Shown in pieces: positions 44,919 through 57,100 of a stretch of 64,000 bases of DNA (position 1 is its first letter; each line of letters starts with the position of its first letter). The position numbers were made by a program, and so were the translations under genes. Origin of the DNA: Chondrosia reniformis (lineage: Eukaryota; Porifera; Demospongiae; Chondrillida; Chondrillidae); NCBI GenBank assembly GCA_947172415.1, contig OX359193.1, forward strand, positions 3,900,501 to 3,964,500, read 5' to 3'. Under the pieces are notes generated by a model, which saw only the letters and a program-made list of their open reading frames with translations, was not told where the DNA came from and ran no database searches.

Positions 44919-45459
44919 ATCATTTGAAGCAAAACAGGGAGTTAAACAAGGATGCCCTCTCTCTCCAAACCGTTCACATATTCATCAATGACTCAGTTCT
45001 CAACTAAAAAATTAGGAGTTGGCAAAAACATAGAAAGTGATCACATGTGCAGTTTATTATATGCATGCTGATGATGTAGTTATACTAGCAGAATCAGAAT
45101 AAACCCTCCAAAGACTCTTAGATAAACAAGTGGTGTAGAATTTGGGACAGTTAGTTATTAATCCTGAAAGGACAAAAGCAATACATATTAGACCAATCTC
45201 ACATAAACTACATATACCCAAGAAAACATTTCAAATTGGCAGACATAAAATAGCATACACAAATGAATATTCATATTTAGGCCTCACTTCTAATCAGCAC
45301 CTAACATGGATAAAATCAGTTGAACCAATAGCAAAGAAAGCCTCCACTACCTATATTTAGAGCCTTAGGAAATTTCCCCTATAAAATCTTTACCCACCTT
45401 TATAGATCTCTAAAAATAATTGCATATAAAATACATTAGGTGATAGGCAACAAAAATGT

Positions 45460-46670
45460 TTAGTGTAAGTAATTATGCGTGTGATAATAAATGGAGTTAA
45501 ATTTAATATAATATAAGTACTTTGATTCCCTTCTCCTTGTGAAAATGTGAAGCCCGAGAGTGCCAAACACTGATGCATAATTTCCTCTTTGAATAGCCAC
45601 TGACAATCTCTGGAGGAGGAACGATTTCTCTCTCTTTTCTCCAGAGGCCTGCTCGATCCTTCTACCCAGCTCTGACAAAAAGGCCAGGGTTAGTGGGCCA
45701 CATGCACCTGAGGTCTCCACTGCCACTGGAAAAAAATATGGGAGGCCTGGAAAGAAGAGTACTTCTGTATCTTTCTAGCTTCGGCAAGAGAGGCCACAGC
45801 ACTTCCCTTGTGGCTGCTGGAACGTAGGAGGGTGCATAGGTGTCTGGACTGGTGGTGTCCCACATCAAGCCTTTTCAGCATTTCCAGGGGATGAGGGAGA
45901 CTTGGTGAATTCTTCAGATACCAACGGGCTTGAAGGAGGTAAGGGTAGAAGACTAGTGGAAGGTTCAGAGTGGAGAGGTGGATGCCTCCTTAAGAGCTCT
46001 TCAAAGGTTTCGTTGTTGAGAGGGGCTAGCGTGTCCTCAGAAGTGACCAGTCTGACAGCTCCTTGGAAGTCTCCCTCCTCCAGTTTAGCAGCTACCAAAT
46101 CCGGAAAGCCCTTTTTAAGTGGCTGAGACTGACCCTTACGGCCTAAGGGAGGGCTAGATGAAGGACAGGGTGGAGGCTCTTCTTGCTTAATTTGAGAGTT
46201 AATGGCAGAAGCTAAAGAGCAGGCATATTGTGGGCCCAAACTATTTTGGCAGCAAACACTAAAATGAAGCAAAAGTGACCAAGAGGCATGATCATTCTTC
46301 TTCACCACCAAGTCCAAGATAGAAGTCAGCTTAAAACTGGCAGGTATTTTTGAGCCCTTAGGGATAGGTCTTACTACCTTAACGAGGGGTTGTGAAGGAA
46401 ACAAAGCAGGGGCTGCTAGTTAGTTGACTTAGTTGATTGGAGGGGGACCAGAAGGGGGATCTAAAAGAACTTGTGGAGAGATGGTAGCTGATGGTGGATG
46501 CCCTGGTGGTTGGCCTGGGCAGCAAGAACTTGGGGGTTGGTGTTGGTGAGTGTAACCAGTTTAGGTTACAGATATGGAACGGAGGCAGTGGCTGCACTGG
46601 GAAGGTAAAGACTGGTGATCGGCAACCGAGAACATCTAGTTGACCAAATAATTGAAACAAGTTGAACAAT
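45460..46670 (-). pseudogene. pol-type reverse-transcriptase polyprotein with internal deletion
   Basis: Minus strand: a Pro-rich start (46669-46405), then SWSLLLHFSVCCQ, PLKKGFPDLVAAKLEEGDFQ, GAVRLVTSEDTLAPLNNETF and EELLRRHPPLHSEPS (46400-45950). This is the conserved region just before the reverse transcriptase in a sponge/cnidarian pol family. After 45865 it passes, in another frame, to VAVETSGACGPLTLAFLSEL, GRRIEQASGEKREKSFLLQR and LSVAIQRGNYASVFGTL, the conserved C-terminus. The polymerase itself is missing. It lies inside retrotransposon copy 2, in the opposite orientation. Confidence 0.55.
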
Positions 46671-47692
46671 TGAGGCTAAATTAGGGCCAAAATGAAAGAA
46701 ACAAGAAAACTCAAAACCTTTGTGGGACAAATCAGGCGGCCATTGTTTTTAATTAATTTGGTACAATTGAATACAGCTGCCATGTATGGAACCTTATGAA
46801 GTACACATGTCTAGAACAAGTACAGAACAACTTAATGAGGGCCTTTTTAGGCATGGGTAAGACTGCGCCTATTGCAGGTTTGGCTGGTGAAATGAACCGC
46901 ATTGAAGCCTTTATATTGGTATACCAAATTTGATCCCTAAATTATTGATACAAAATTAAAACCAACTCAATAACACACACTTCCCCAAAAAGGTTCAACA
47001 GTATCTTTCAAAACAAAGCCTAATTAACTGATAGCTGGCATCAACACATCTGCAACCTTCTTAAGGAACTAATTGAAGAGGGCTATGATATTGTATACTG
47101 TCAGTGATATTAATGCACTTCGTTTTTACGATAACAAACCCTTCTTGACATTTAAATCAATTTTAATAACTTATATTAGCAATGAAAGAGTGGATTAGGA
47201 ACATAAATAAGGTAGATGAGAATAGAATCTGGTGGAAGGCTGGCTTACTATAGGATGTTAAAGGGTGTCCATCAGCAGAAGCATATGTGATGATGGGCTG
47301 CAGTGATAGGAGCAGGGTCATGGCCTCTTTCAGGTATGAATGTCTTCCACTTCAAATTGTGCAGATTGCAGCACCCAATAATGCCCTTGGAGAGAAATGT
47401 TTGTAAGCTTTGCCATCTCGATGAGACTGAGGATGTCCTTCGCTTAATCAGGAACAAAGCTCATCCTTCTGCTCTATGGAATACTCTTAAGGCAGCTGGT
47501 GTTTCTTCCTCTTCACATGAAAACTGGTCTTGCTTCAACATGAGCTCTTCTTCTGTTGCCAATATTCTTAATAACCACTTTGTTACTGTTTCTTCTACTG
47601 GTTCTGGTACCCCTCCATCTCCCCCTGCTTTGGCTTCTCCTCCCCAGTCTACTCTATCTCTTACCTCCACTACCCCTGCTTGGTGTGAATAA

Positions 47693-49201
47693 ACCCTAGC
47701 TTCTCTTAAGCCTAGATGCTCTCCAGGTCTTGATGGTATCCCTTCCTCTGCTCTTATAGCTGGTCGATCTGTCATCTCTTACTCTCTGTCGTCTATCCTT
47801 AATTCCTCCCTTTCTTCTTCTATCTTTCCTGGATCCTGGAAGTGTGCTTGGGTTAAGCCACTCCACAAAGGCGGTGATCGTGTCTCCCCCACGAATTACC
47901 GACCCATCTCTCTACTTCCAGTCTGCAGTAAACTTCTAGAAAGGTGTGTCCAGGAGCAGTTTTCTTCTCACCTCATACAAAACGACCTTCTCTTCCCTTA
48001 TCAATCCGGATTTCGGCCCAAGCATTCTACCCAAACACTTCTTCTTCACTGCTTGGATGACTGGTACAAGGCTCTGGACAGAAGACAGTTCATCGGGGTT
48101 GTGTTTCTTGATATCTCCAAAGCTTTTGACACTGTGAACCATGATCTTCTTTTGTCTAAGCTTTCCCAACTTGGTCTCTCCTCGTCTACAGTTGCTTGGT
48201 TTAAGTCTTATCTTTCCGATCGTTGCCAGGTTACTCGTGTCAGTGATTCATCCTCCTCTCTTGGTTTTCCCACAACTGGTGTTCCCCAAGGCTCTGTGCT
48301 TGGTCCTTCTCTCTTCTCTGCCTTTATCAATGACCTGCCTTCAGTCCTGCCTGCTGATTCTGTTGTTCTCTTTGCTGATGACACTGCCATCTACATCACG
48401 AGTAGCAATCTTGCTTCTTTAAACTCTTCACTTCAACAGTGTCTAGATGCAACCAGCCTGTGGATGGCCAGCAATGGACTGCAACTGAATGCAAGCAAAA
48501 CAAAATGTATGCTCCTTAACTCTAGTAGAAGAAAAATTGAGACTGGCTTGAACGTTCTTGTTGATGGTGTAACTGTTGATCAGGTACGAGTGTTCAAGTA
48601 CCTTGGTGTGCTTATAAACGATACCCTAACTTGGAGTGATCATGTTGACATGATCTGTAGAAAAGTAAGCTGTCGTCTTAACCTTCTTCGTAGGCTCTCT
48701 TGGTTTCTTCCTCGCTCTCTCCTCCTCACTTATCTTAAATCGTACATCCTTCCCCACTTTGACTATTGTGATGTCGTCTGGTCTGGCTGTACTCAAGATG
48801 AATCTCGCCGCTTAGAATTGCTGCTGAACTTTGGTTGCAAGATTGTACTTCATAGGCGTCGTGACTCTTCTTCCACTGCTGCTCTTCAAGAACTTGGATT
48901 AACGACTCTCACCTTGAGAAGAAAACTTCACATGGCTCAGTATATGTTTCGCAGCTTATCCTCCCAGACTCCACCTTATCTGTCTCGGCTCTTCTCTTAT
49001 GTTTCTTGCCACCATAACACTCGTTCCTCTTTCACTTCCCAACTTAATCTTCCCTTGGTCAGGTCTTCATTCGGACAGAGGGCATTCAGTTTTGCCGGTG
49101 CTTCCCTCTGGCGCAGCCTACCTACAGCCATTCGTGCAACACCTAACCTCAGCCTCAACAATTTTACGGAACTGTGTAAACGTTTTTATTCTAATGCATG
49201 A
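47693..49201 (+). CDS. reverse transcriptase of a CR1-like element
   Basis: About 502 codons are open, and the same frame continues upstream to 47447 apart from one TAA (47690-47692). Motifs in order: SPGLDGIPSSAL, KPLHKGGD and NYRPISLLPVCSKLLE (fingers), QSGFRPKHST, FLDISKAFDTVNHDLLL (motif A, catalytic Asp), GVPQGSVLGPSLFSAFINDL (motif B), VVLFADDTAIY (motif C), NASKTKCMLL (motif D) and FKYLGVLI (motif E). The thumb reads SYILPHFDYCDVVWSGC. The C-terminus carries LSWFLPRSLLLTYLK and FAGASLWRSLPTAIRA, ending YSNA. No endonuclease remains because of the 5' truncation. All catalytic residues are present. Confidence 0.85.
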   Translation, partial: TLASLKPRCSPGLDGIPSSALIAGRSVISYSLSSILNSSLSSSIFPGSWKCAWVKPLHKGGDRVSPTNYRPISLLPVCSKLLERCVQEQFSSHLIQNDLLFPYQSGFRPKHSTQTLLLHCLDDWYKALDRRQFIGVVFLDISKAFDTVNHDLLLSKLSQLGLSSSTVAWFKSYLSDRCQVTRVSDSSSSLGFPTTGVPQGSVLGPSLFSAFINDLPSVLPADSVVLFADDTAIYITSSNLASLNSSLQQCLDATSLWMASNGLQLNASKTKCMLLNSSRRKIETGLNVLVDGVTVDQVRVFKYLGVLINDTLTWSDHVDMICRKVSCRLNLLRRLSWFLPRSLLLTYLKSYILPHFDYCDVVWSGCTQDESRRLELLLNFGCKIVLHRRRDSSSTAALQELGLTTLTLRRKLHMAQYMFRSLSSQTPPYLSRLFSYVSCHHNTRSSFTSQLNLPLVRSSFGQRAFSFAGASLWRSLPTAIRATPNLSLNNFTELCKRFYSNA

Positions 49202-49360
49202 GCGACAATTTGTATTATGTGACAATATGCATACAACCGAATTGACAATTCTATTTTATTTATTTATTTATTATTTATTTATTGTACATATTGTTGTTTT
49301 TGTACTGGGTGCCTTTGTAGTAGCCTCAGGCTATTGGCCTCCCCAGTTTAAATAAGATTT

Positions 49361-49391
49361 CCTGATATCCTGATATCCTGATATCCTGATG
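49361..49391. repeat. 3'-terminal octamer repeat of the CR1-like element
   Basis: CCTGATAT is present four times in tandem, the last copy with one change (CCTGATGT). It marks the end of the retrotransposon. Confidence 0.85.
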
Positions 49392-49395
49392 TCAC

Positions 49396-50389
49396 CCACT
49401 TTATGACCACATGCATGTCCTGTTTTTCACACTTTAAGATATAAGTTATACGTAAGTTATACAATGAGTGCACAAACATCAACCTCCATTTCCACTTATT
49501 AATTTTCATCATGTCATACCCCACCAAACCCATTTGTGAGCTAATTTATTATTTATTTAAATTAATGTATCTACACCCGAAGTCATATGCTTAAATCACA
49601 ACGTATAGATCTTTATAAACACACATAATCAACTCAGCCTCTTAAAGTCTCATACAGCAGCCAAACACCTTGATTGTTTACATGGACCCGGATCCATTTT
49701 TATACATAACTTACAAACCAAAACTGGTTGGGCGATCAGTCAATTTTCATTGTATAGCATGTCACAACAATAAAATCATTATTATCTATCAATATAATAA
49801 TTTGCGGGATCTCTGTTTGTTTGTTTGTTTGTTCGGATCACATGCCATCGACCTCAACTACCTTGATGTACTTAGGGGTATCAGTGGAGTGTCCTAAGGA
49901 GGTTGATGTGAGTCTTTCTTCACCGATTCGGCCTTATTTCCGTTATTCACCTGATAATATTCAAAGACGTCATTTTTGCTACGGAAGTAGGGTTGTTGTG
50001 GAAATAAGATTTCACACGTTGCTGAACCGGAAGTACTACGCCCGTAGGATAGATTCTTAAGAGTATGGATGTTGGAAAAACAATGGACGCTCTATTTTAT
50101 GTATTATCAATTAACAACTCATAAATCAGCAATGATAGGTTTTTGTTCGCATTCTAGTATTTCTGGTTATTTATGTATTCTTTTCTAAATGCCAAAACAG
50201 GTTTCAATGCTCCACAGCATTTGCAAATTGGTTAAACAGAAATAGTCCAAATTCTGAAATTCCTCAATTTTCTTCTTTTTTCAAATAAGTTAACACTAAC
50301 ATGCGAACTTAGGCACAGGTACATACAAGTCCTATATCATTATTAATGTTTTCAAACTAGGGGGAGGCTACTCTAGCTTTCAACACGCT
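49396..50389. other. repeat-derived spacer
   Basis: 49700-49805 (ACCAAAACTGGTTGGGCGATC ... ATTATTATC) resembles 13515-13612 and is probably a retroposon tail. (GTTT)n lies at 49814-49836. A + frame at 49821-50060 is open and CG-richer (GGAAGTACTACGCCCG) but has no recognised product; it could be a 5' exon or promoter fragment. Nothing else is seen. Confidence 0.4.
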
Positions 50390-50740
50390 CGATCAAAAGC
50401 ATGTTACTTTTGAAGGTGCAAAATATGGGCTTCTTTGGATTTCTGTTTTAATTAAGTACCAAATTGTCTATATATAAATATATAAATATATAAATAAGTA
50501 ACTTGAATTCTATGTATGGGTGAATCATCATCCCTACTTCTACTATTGATGATGTGCCCTACTTAGAAATGATGTGTATGGTTATGCTTCTACATGGTTA
50601 ACCTCACCATATGATCATTGTCTTAATTGTTTCGTTACTTTTTCCAGATGTGTCAATCACTGTTGTATAGGCACTGCCATCCCTACTACTGACTTCATTT
50701 TTTGAATGTTTTTATTAACTTTATATATACAATTTCGTAC
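50390..50740 (+). repeat. second copy of the 1340-2095 repeat, without the palindrome
   Basis: GTTACTTTTGAAGGTGCAAA, then AAATAAGTAACTTGAATTC, TGATGTGTATGGTTA, TTTCGTTACTTTTTCCAGAT and GAATGTTTTTATTAACTTTA follow the order of 1350-1440 plus the right arm (1930-2095). Confidence 0.7.
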
Positions 50741-50860
50741 AGCCATTATCTCATAACTCCTCCTGCAGCTTGCGTACGAATGAAATGAAATGCAAAACTA
50801 TTGCGGGCTGCAGCATGGGGAGTGTAGAAAAGAGGGCAGACGAATGACACTTCACCTTAC

Positions 50861-51054
50861 CTGAGAAAAATGCCACAAGGATTCGGTCTATTACTGGAAA
50901 CACAACCATATTTTTCAAATGTATTGTTTATGGAAGAATGGTCCTCGAAAGTGTTCACATCATAATCTTTGTCATTAGGATGCACTGAGTTGTAAGGCAC
51001 CGAAGCAGGGAAGCCCATCATAGGCGGCCACGAGTTTCTAAGAAAGTACACCAT
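50861..51054 (-). CDS. first exon of an unidentified gene downstream of AIP
   Basis: ATG at 51054 gives 64 codons (MVYFLRNSWPPMMGFPASVP, then NDKDYDVNTFEDHSSINNTF and SSNRPNPCGIFL). It ends at a textbook donor (TTTCTCAG|GTAAGG, 50860). No domain is recognised. The Pro/Asn/Tyr-rich, little-structured composition would fit small axonemal or linker proteins, but that is a guess. It starts only 112 bp after the AIP stop codon on the same strand. The remaining exons were not found to 49400. Confidence 0.5.
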
Positions 51055-51166
51055 ATAAATACATCACCGTTCTACGACACAGCAGTTGTTTGTTAGCCCT
51101 TATATCATTAACGTTATAAATGAGGAAACACACAGAAATCAATACATAAAATTATGAACAAGAAAG

Positions 51167-54100
51167 TCATTGAAAAAATTTAGCCTTTCTCATTTGTTCC
51201 AGTTCCTTGGCATCGGCATGCTTAAGGCTTTGTTCCAACTTCAGTAGCTCTTTAGAAACTGTGGTTCCTTGCTTTGAGTCAAGTTCAACAACCTTAGCAA
51301 AGTCCCGCTTTGCCTCGTCTACATTCCAAATGGCAGCATGGGCTTTTCCACGTCTAAAGTACGCTTTTACATTCTCACAGTCTTGCTCCAGGGCAGCAGT
51401 TGTATTGCGTATAACGCAATTATAATCCTCTTGAAGTAACATGCATTGTGCATGATTCAGTAGCAGGGGTACTCTCTTCTGCTGCAAATTAACCCATTCT
51501 ACTGAGTTAGGCTGCTCTCGGATCAGCAACTGCTCAAAACACAATAGTGCTTCTTCATATTTCTCACTGGCTTGAATATGTTTTCCACTTTTGTATAAAG
51601 CATTACCTTCTTCTCTCAACTGGGGGATTCTCTTTAGCTTTTCAGCTGGTTCCATATGCCACAATTCCTGTTGATAACCATCTGGACTAATCACATAAAG
51701 TAGTTCAAACTCAAACAGCAAGGGTTGCCTATTTGCAATAAGTTCATCCAGATCCTTGTATCCTGTCCCCTCTGTCATAGCTGAAAATCCACACTGGTGA
51801 CTCCTGTGACTCACAGTTACTCCTAAAAAGCATAGTAGGTGTAAAAACCATACATACTTCAGTCTTGGCAAAGATACTTCATCACTTAACCTTACTCTAG
51901 CATTTTGATGAGAATGCTTTGGTAGGAATTACAACATTCTCTAACCAACCCTCCATTCAGGTTACATGGTCATAGTATGTTGCGGTAAACATTTTAGCTC
52001 ACTATATGCAAAGTTGCATATATCAAGATCATTACCAGTCATTGTCAGAATATCCTGATTCTTGATTACCGAGGCTTTCTAGTATGTCAAGTTATGTCAA
52101 TGCAAGACTTAGAACATTCTACCTATATATGTCTTTGATTGTGATATACGTACAAGACCAACTCCTGCATGCTGAGTTGAAAGTTAAATATTGAACAAAA
52201 GTTTCAATGCAGTTCTCCTGTAAACAATTCATTCTTTTGGAGAAGACAAAACAAAGATTGGAGCTTTTCACCAGAAAACAGATACCTTAGTTATGACTAT
52301 AAAAGGCATATAAGTACAGAATTAAGCACTTATTGATATCAATAGAGGATTATCCTTAATTTTTGTCTATATACATTAATAAATATAAATAAAATCCAAA
52401 ATACTATAAAACATTTAGCGAAACACTCTAAGTATACCACAACATATGGCTAACCTTTTTTCCTATCTGAAATATTTCTAAGCGCTTTTGACACCATGCA
52501 ATAGTCAACCACTTGCTAAAAAGAGAACATACAACAATGTATAACAATACTGTTGAACACTTATGTGTATTCAAAGAGTGAATTTTTTATGTAGTTTCTT
52601 ATTATTAATGGAATACTGTAAATCCCTTTCTTAAGCGGAACCAAAAGTGAGCAAAACTGGATTTTACCCTTACATAGTGGAATTCAATATTAGCGACTTA
52701 CAAATGCATGTAAGTTTTGTTAGTTAATTACAGTAATACAGTATAGTAGTAGTAATATATTCAGCGAACTCTAATTTTAGCGGTAAATGTCAAATCGCTA
52801 ATATAGCTAAATTTAATAGCACGCTAATAATAAGGGATATACAGTATGTACAATGAATTTATAACAAAAAAAAATCAAAATCTGACCATGCTTTTTGGGT
52901 CAACTTTTCTTCATAAAATAGCTACTACAGAAGCTTCTATGTGGCATAACGTGTTTACTGAATTCCCCCTTGGACAAAGCACCCTAGATTCTTGACAATA
53001 AAAATGTTATCCACTAGGAACTATTACATACCATTCCTTCTCTGTATATGTAGCTATACCACATGGTGGCCATATTTTTTTCCAGTTATTCCTACTTAGA
53101 GAGTACTACCGTCTATCTGATATGTACGTACCTTGAATTCACATCCAAATCTTGCTACCTCCTTTAACTTCATTGTCTTGACAGCATTTTCCCACACTTT
53201 GACTTTGAATTCACGATCAATCAATAGTTCAAAAGGCCCACTGTGTAAGGTGCGTGTATCATCTATCAATTCATCTTCATCAGGATCACAGTCTGGCTCC
53301 TTTGGATTTGATATGCGGTATGATTTGAAGTGGAATATAGCCTAGAGATTGTGACACAAGATACGCTTAACATAATTAGACATCATTAATGTAAATCCTT
53401 TAGTTTTTTTAAGATGGTAAATGCAGGGCTTCAAGAAACCTGAAAACAAATTGACTTCTGTCGCAAGAGAATGAATGCTCTGAACAGCATACAAGGATAA
53501 TGCAGTTTTTTCCTATGATACAGTCTATTCAAGCCAGTTTGAAGATTGCTAAACAGCCTATGCAACTTAAGGCAGAGACAATGGAGCATAATCTGTTTAC
53601 TGTCAACACAGACTCTCTACAATACCTAAGTGGGATAGGAAATCACTCACTCACACATTTATATTACAGTGTAACCCGGATATTCTGCCCCCGCTTAATA
53701 TGCCCAAGAGCCAAATCCGCCTGAGTTGGTACAGAACGAATTCATTTGCATGCTAGAAGTATCTATGTAATCTACAAACCGCTGAATTCGCCATCCGCCA
53801 TTATTTAGATGCCTCAATTGCACATTTAAAGGTGTTTTTCACCTTCGTAATCCGATGTTTTCGTCAAGATTTTAATTATACAAGGTAGATCTAAGAGTTG
53901 GCTTTTAAGCATTCCTAAACTGACTTAAAAATCGGCCAAAAGAAAACGATATGTGACTATAAGAGGAAGAGTTAGGCAGAACCCTGGAGCAAATATTGTT
54001 TATCGTTTTATTTAGCTGGCTATAAATATTATTGCATAATATATATTTTTGTTAATCTGCCAAACTTGATATTCCACCAAAAAGTGCTTGAATGAATTGT

Positions 54101-57100
54101 AGCAGATTATCCAGGTTACACTGTATTATCATGATTCATGCATATCATATATTTTTGTCAGCACTTTTGGTAAGACAGATCAAAGCCTAAGTTAGCCAAC
54201 CAACATTCATGCTTATTTCTTGGAAGCTTAAAACATGAATACATGAACACAGAAATATCCTGAAAGCTGGGAGGGCACCATTTGCTGGGTACTGTTGCAG
54301 GTAGGTAGTTAATCACCTGCTATCAGTGCTGCTTTTGTTCAGGTAAGAAGATATTCATTAGTATAACTTAGGGCTAACTTAAACATCTAGACTCCTTAAC
54401 ACAAAGATTTATACCAAAAATGCGCTTTTTATACCTCTATTATGGTGGGTACAGCATCTCAGTCGTAACTTAATTAAATTATTCCACTATTGTCCCTACC
54501 AGTAACTGAAAGATTACCACAACTGCTCAGAAGTCATGTTAATCATGGGGATACTATATACCGTAAAATCAGTTATATGCACAGGAAATCAAAGAGGGGG
54601 ACACCAAATTCAGGATATCAGTTTTGAAATCACAACCACAACAAAATATTATAACAAAGAGGGTGTTCTCAGTAATATATGGGCTGAAGTTAGACAAGCC
54701 TTTGGTAACAGTAAATGCGGGTAATGGCACATATAAGAAAGATCCAAATTACATAATATTACAAACTACTTATGCAAGAATAATAATATAATAGTAATAG
54801 TAATAATAATAATATTGATAATAGTTATTGATCTACGTATATAAGAGTATCTCCATGGGGTGGGTACATATAGTATCATACGTTCAATCCACCCGCATCC
54901 CCAATTGCAATTGCAATCCAAGACAGCTTCGGATATGGACGTACAGCAACTTGCAGACCAAAGAATGACAAAGGAAAGAGCAACAGAATACATTGAAAGC
55001 CTTGGTGTAGCCATTTTAAAACATAGAAACCTGCTGCAAAGATGATCCATACAGTGTGAGCTTCCAGTTCATGCATTTCAATTTTAATATGCACATTTTA
55101 CTTATATGAATGTGTTACAAAATGTTTTAGATATGCAGGCCAAAAGCTATATATGATGCATATAATAATATTGTCACACATGTAGATGTAAATGCTTTAA
55201 TTAACATCTGATCATGATAGTGATTTACATATAATTGCACTGGCATGCACATACATTCTTTTGGAAAACAGTGGATAAGAGGAGGAACCCATTTTGACAG
55301 GCAAAAGTTATACGTAGGTATAGCCACTACAGCTCCAGTTGAATTAGCCACCAAACTGTATGATGCAAAGGAGGTCATTAAAAAATAATGTGGACATAGG
55401 CAGCACTGGAAATGATTCTTCCTGAAAGCCGATCAGACACTGGTGATGACGCTTTCAATAAAGTATATCAGAATTCCTTGCGTCTCATCTTCATCATTAC
55501 TATAATTCTATAATACATTTGTCTGTACATATTACTCCATGCATCTAGATCTGTATTATATTATATGTGTGCTTTACAGCTACATAAGTCAAGTGGCTCT
55601 TCTCTGAGTAAAAGGTGTTTCGCTTTGATTAACTATAAGGTATTTTCCTCTGACACTGCCAAACAGCTTGCAAAACGTGAGATCACCTGTATGAGTAACT
55701 TTGGTTTTAGGTTACTTTACAATCTATGATAGTCAAGGTGTGATGAATTATACATATGTTTTCATATATATCATATATGAAGTTTGAAAGACTCAGATGT
55801 TCACAGCATCTGATCCAATTGCAAGTAGCAAAGTATACAGTGAAAACGGGTTAAAACAAAGTTGCTTTACACGTAATATTGCTTAACACCAATGATTCAC
55901 CCAGACCAGGTTATTTACTGTACTGAAATGTAGTGTTAAACGCGAAAAGTGCCTGTTAACGCGAAAGCCTGAATGCACTTGTAACTTGTCAAGATGGCAG
56001 TCGTGAAGAAGCAGTTAAGCTATTCGATGTATTAGAATGGAGACTTTTGAAAAGATTGATGCCAAAAGGCTTTCCAAGTTGATTTTTTAAAAAGGACCAC
56101 ATTCCCAATTCAACACTGTCCATGTTCAGGACTAAAGTCGAAGGAGAAAACTCCAGTGCCAACAAGAGTCAGAAACGTCTAGCCTACCCTGATATTGACA
56201 AAGCTAATGTGCAATAAGACTTATACATGTATTAGGAATCAATTCATTGCATTACATTACATGTATGAAAATTTAATAACAAGAAATACAGTTAATGAGA
56301 AATGATTCGACTTACACCATGGATTGTTCGTTAAACAGTTTTAACTCTAATGCTAAATTTAGATGCATAGAAATTAATATCATCATTTGGTTTATTTCAG
56401 GAGACAATGTGATTACTGAGCCAGTGACTCCTCATCATGAGGGCCTTCCAGCACCTGATCACTCTGCCATTCACGACCAATTAGGTATAAATAAATGCAA
56501 AATTCCTTGAAGTTACTGTAACTGAAGGAGATACTGGAGATGAAGGAGATGCAGGAGATGAAGGAGATACAGGAGATGAAGGAGATACAGAATGTTCTTT
56601 AAATCCTATATATAATATGATGGCTCAAGAAAATGACTCCTGATGGATGCCACAACACAAGATGAAATTACTTCACGATTCCTTTTTCCACGTTTTGTAT
56701 AAATAAAAAAAGTAAATTGCCTGTATGCAGCCAGTCTGTAAGATCTGAAGAAAAGATTTAAATCATGCATGTATTAAATGCACAAACACTGAGATACAGC
56801 TGATCTAATTATCACACTAATTAAATCTGTCATATACGTACATGTAGCCGTACATAACTATTAGTTATTGGATCAGGGACTGGTACAAAGCCAAAATCCA
56901 TCATTATAAATAAAGCTGTTTCCAGCACAGATGTGTATAAACAAATGTTTTCGTAGTTTTGGATTCTGTAATACAAATGTGTTCCGCTAGCTTGGCTAAT
57001 ACTTGCGTATATTTCTTTTCAACAAATGTTCTTGCTCCTTATTCCTGCATTATCTGCAAGCATACCAAGAAACAGTATCTTCATTAATTCTCGTTGTTGA

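Larger units (their letters stand above)
41650..47446 (+). mobile_element. non-LTR retrotransposon copy 2, with three insertions
   Basis: It starts with an endonuclease N-terminus (CCCWNVAGLGSKLANTLLHD, VCETTF) and continues FLDNCNMCILNGRPNDSNKN in broken frames. The finger region follows (from about 43300 and again from 44046: NYRG). The palm with VKQGCPLS and a YADDVV-like box lies near 45065, and the thumb near 45250-45360. After an insertion, 46770-47446 matches copy 1 at 8900-9590 (HVRNN-type, GKTAPIAGL). Interruptions lie at 43465-44045, about 44460-44918 and about 45380-46740. The 3' end is cut by the CR1-like element at 47447. Confidence 0.7.
47447..49395 (+). mobile_element. CR1-like non-LTR retrotransposon, 5'-truncated, nearly intact
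   Basis: The 5' border lies within copy 2. The element has one long RT frame, a 3' untranslated part and ends in direct repeats of CCTGATAT (49361-49391), the kind of 8-bp 3' terminal repeat typical of CR1-type elements. Its codon use is C/T-rich (many TCT, CTT, TCC), unlike the AT-rich surroundings. It is the youngest-looking retroelement in the window. Confidence 0.8.

Noticed and set aside
48141-48422. 93-codon + ORF rich in Leu and Ser
   Set aside because: An alternative frame of the reverse transcriptase; the C/T-rich codons create spurious hydrophobic frames.
53133-53345. 70-codon + ORF
   Set aside because: It is the antisense of AIP exon 2.
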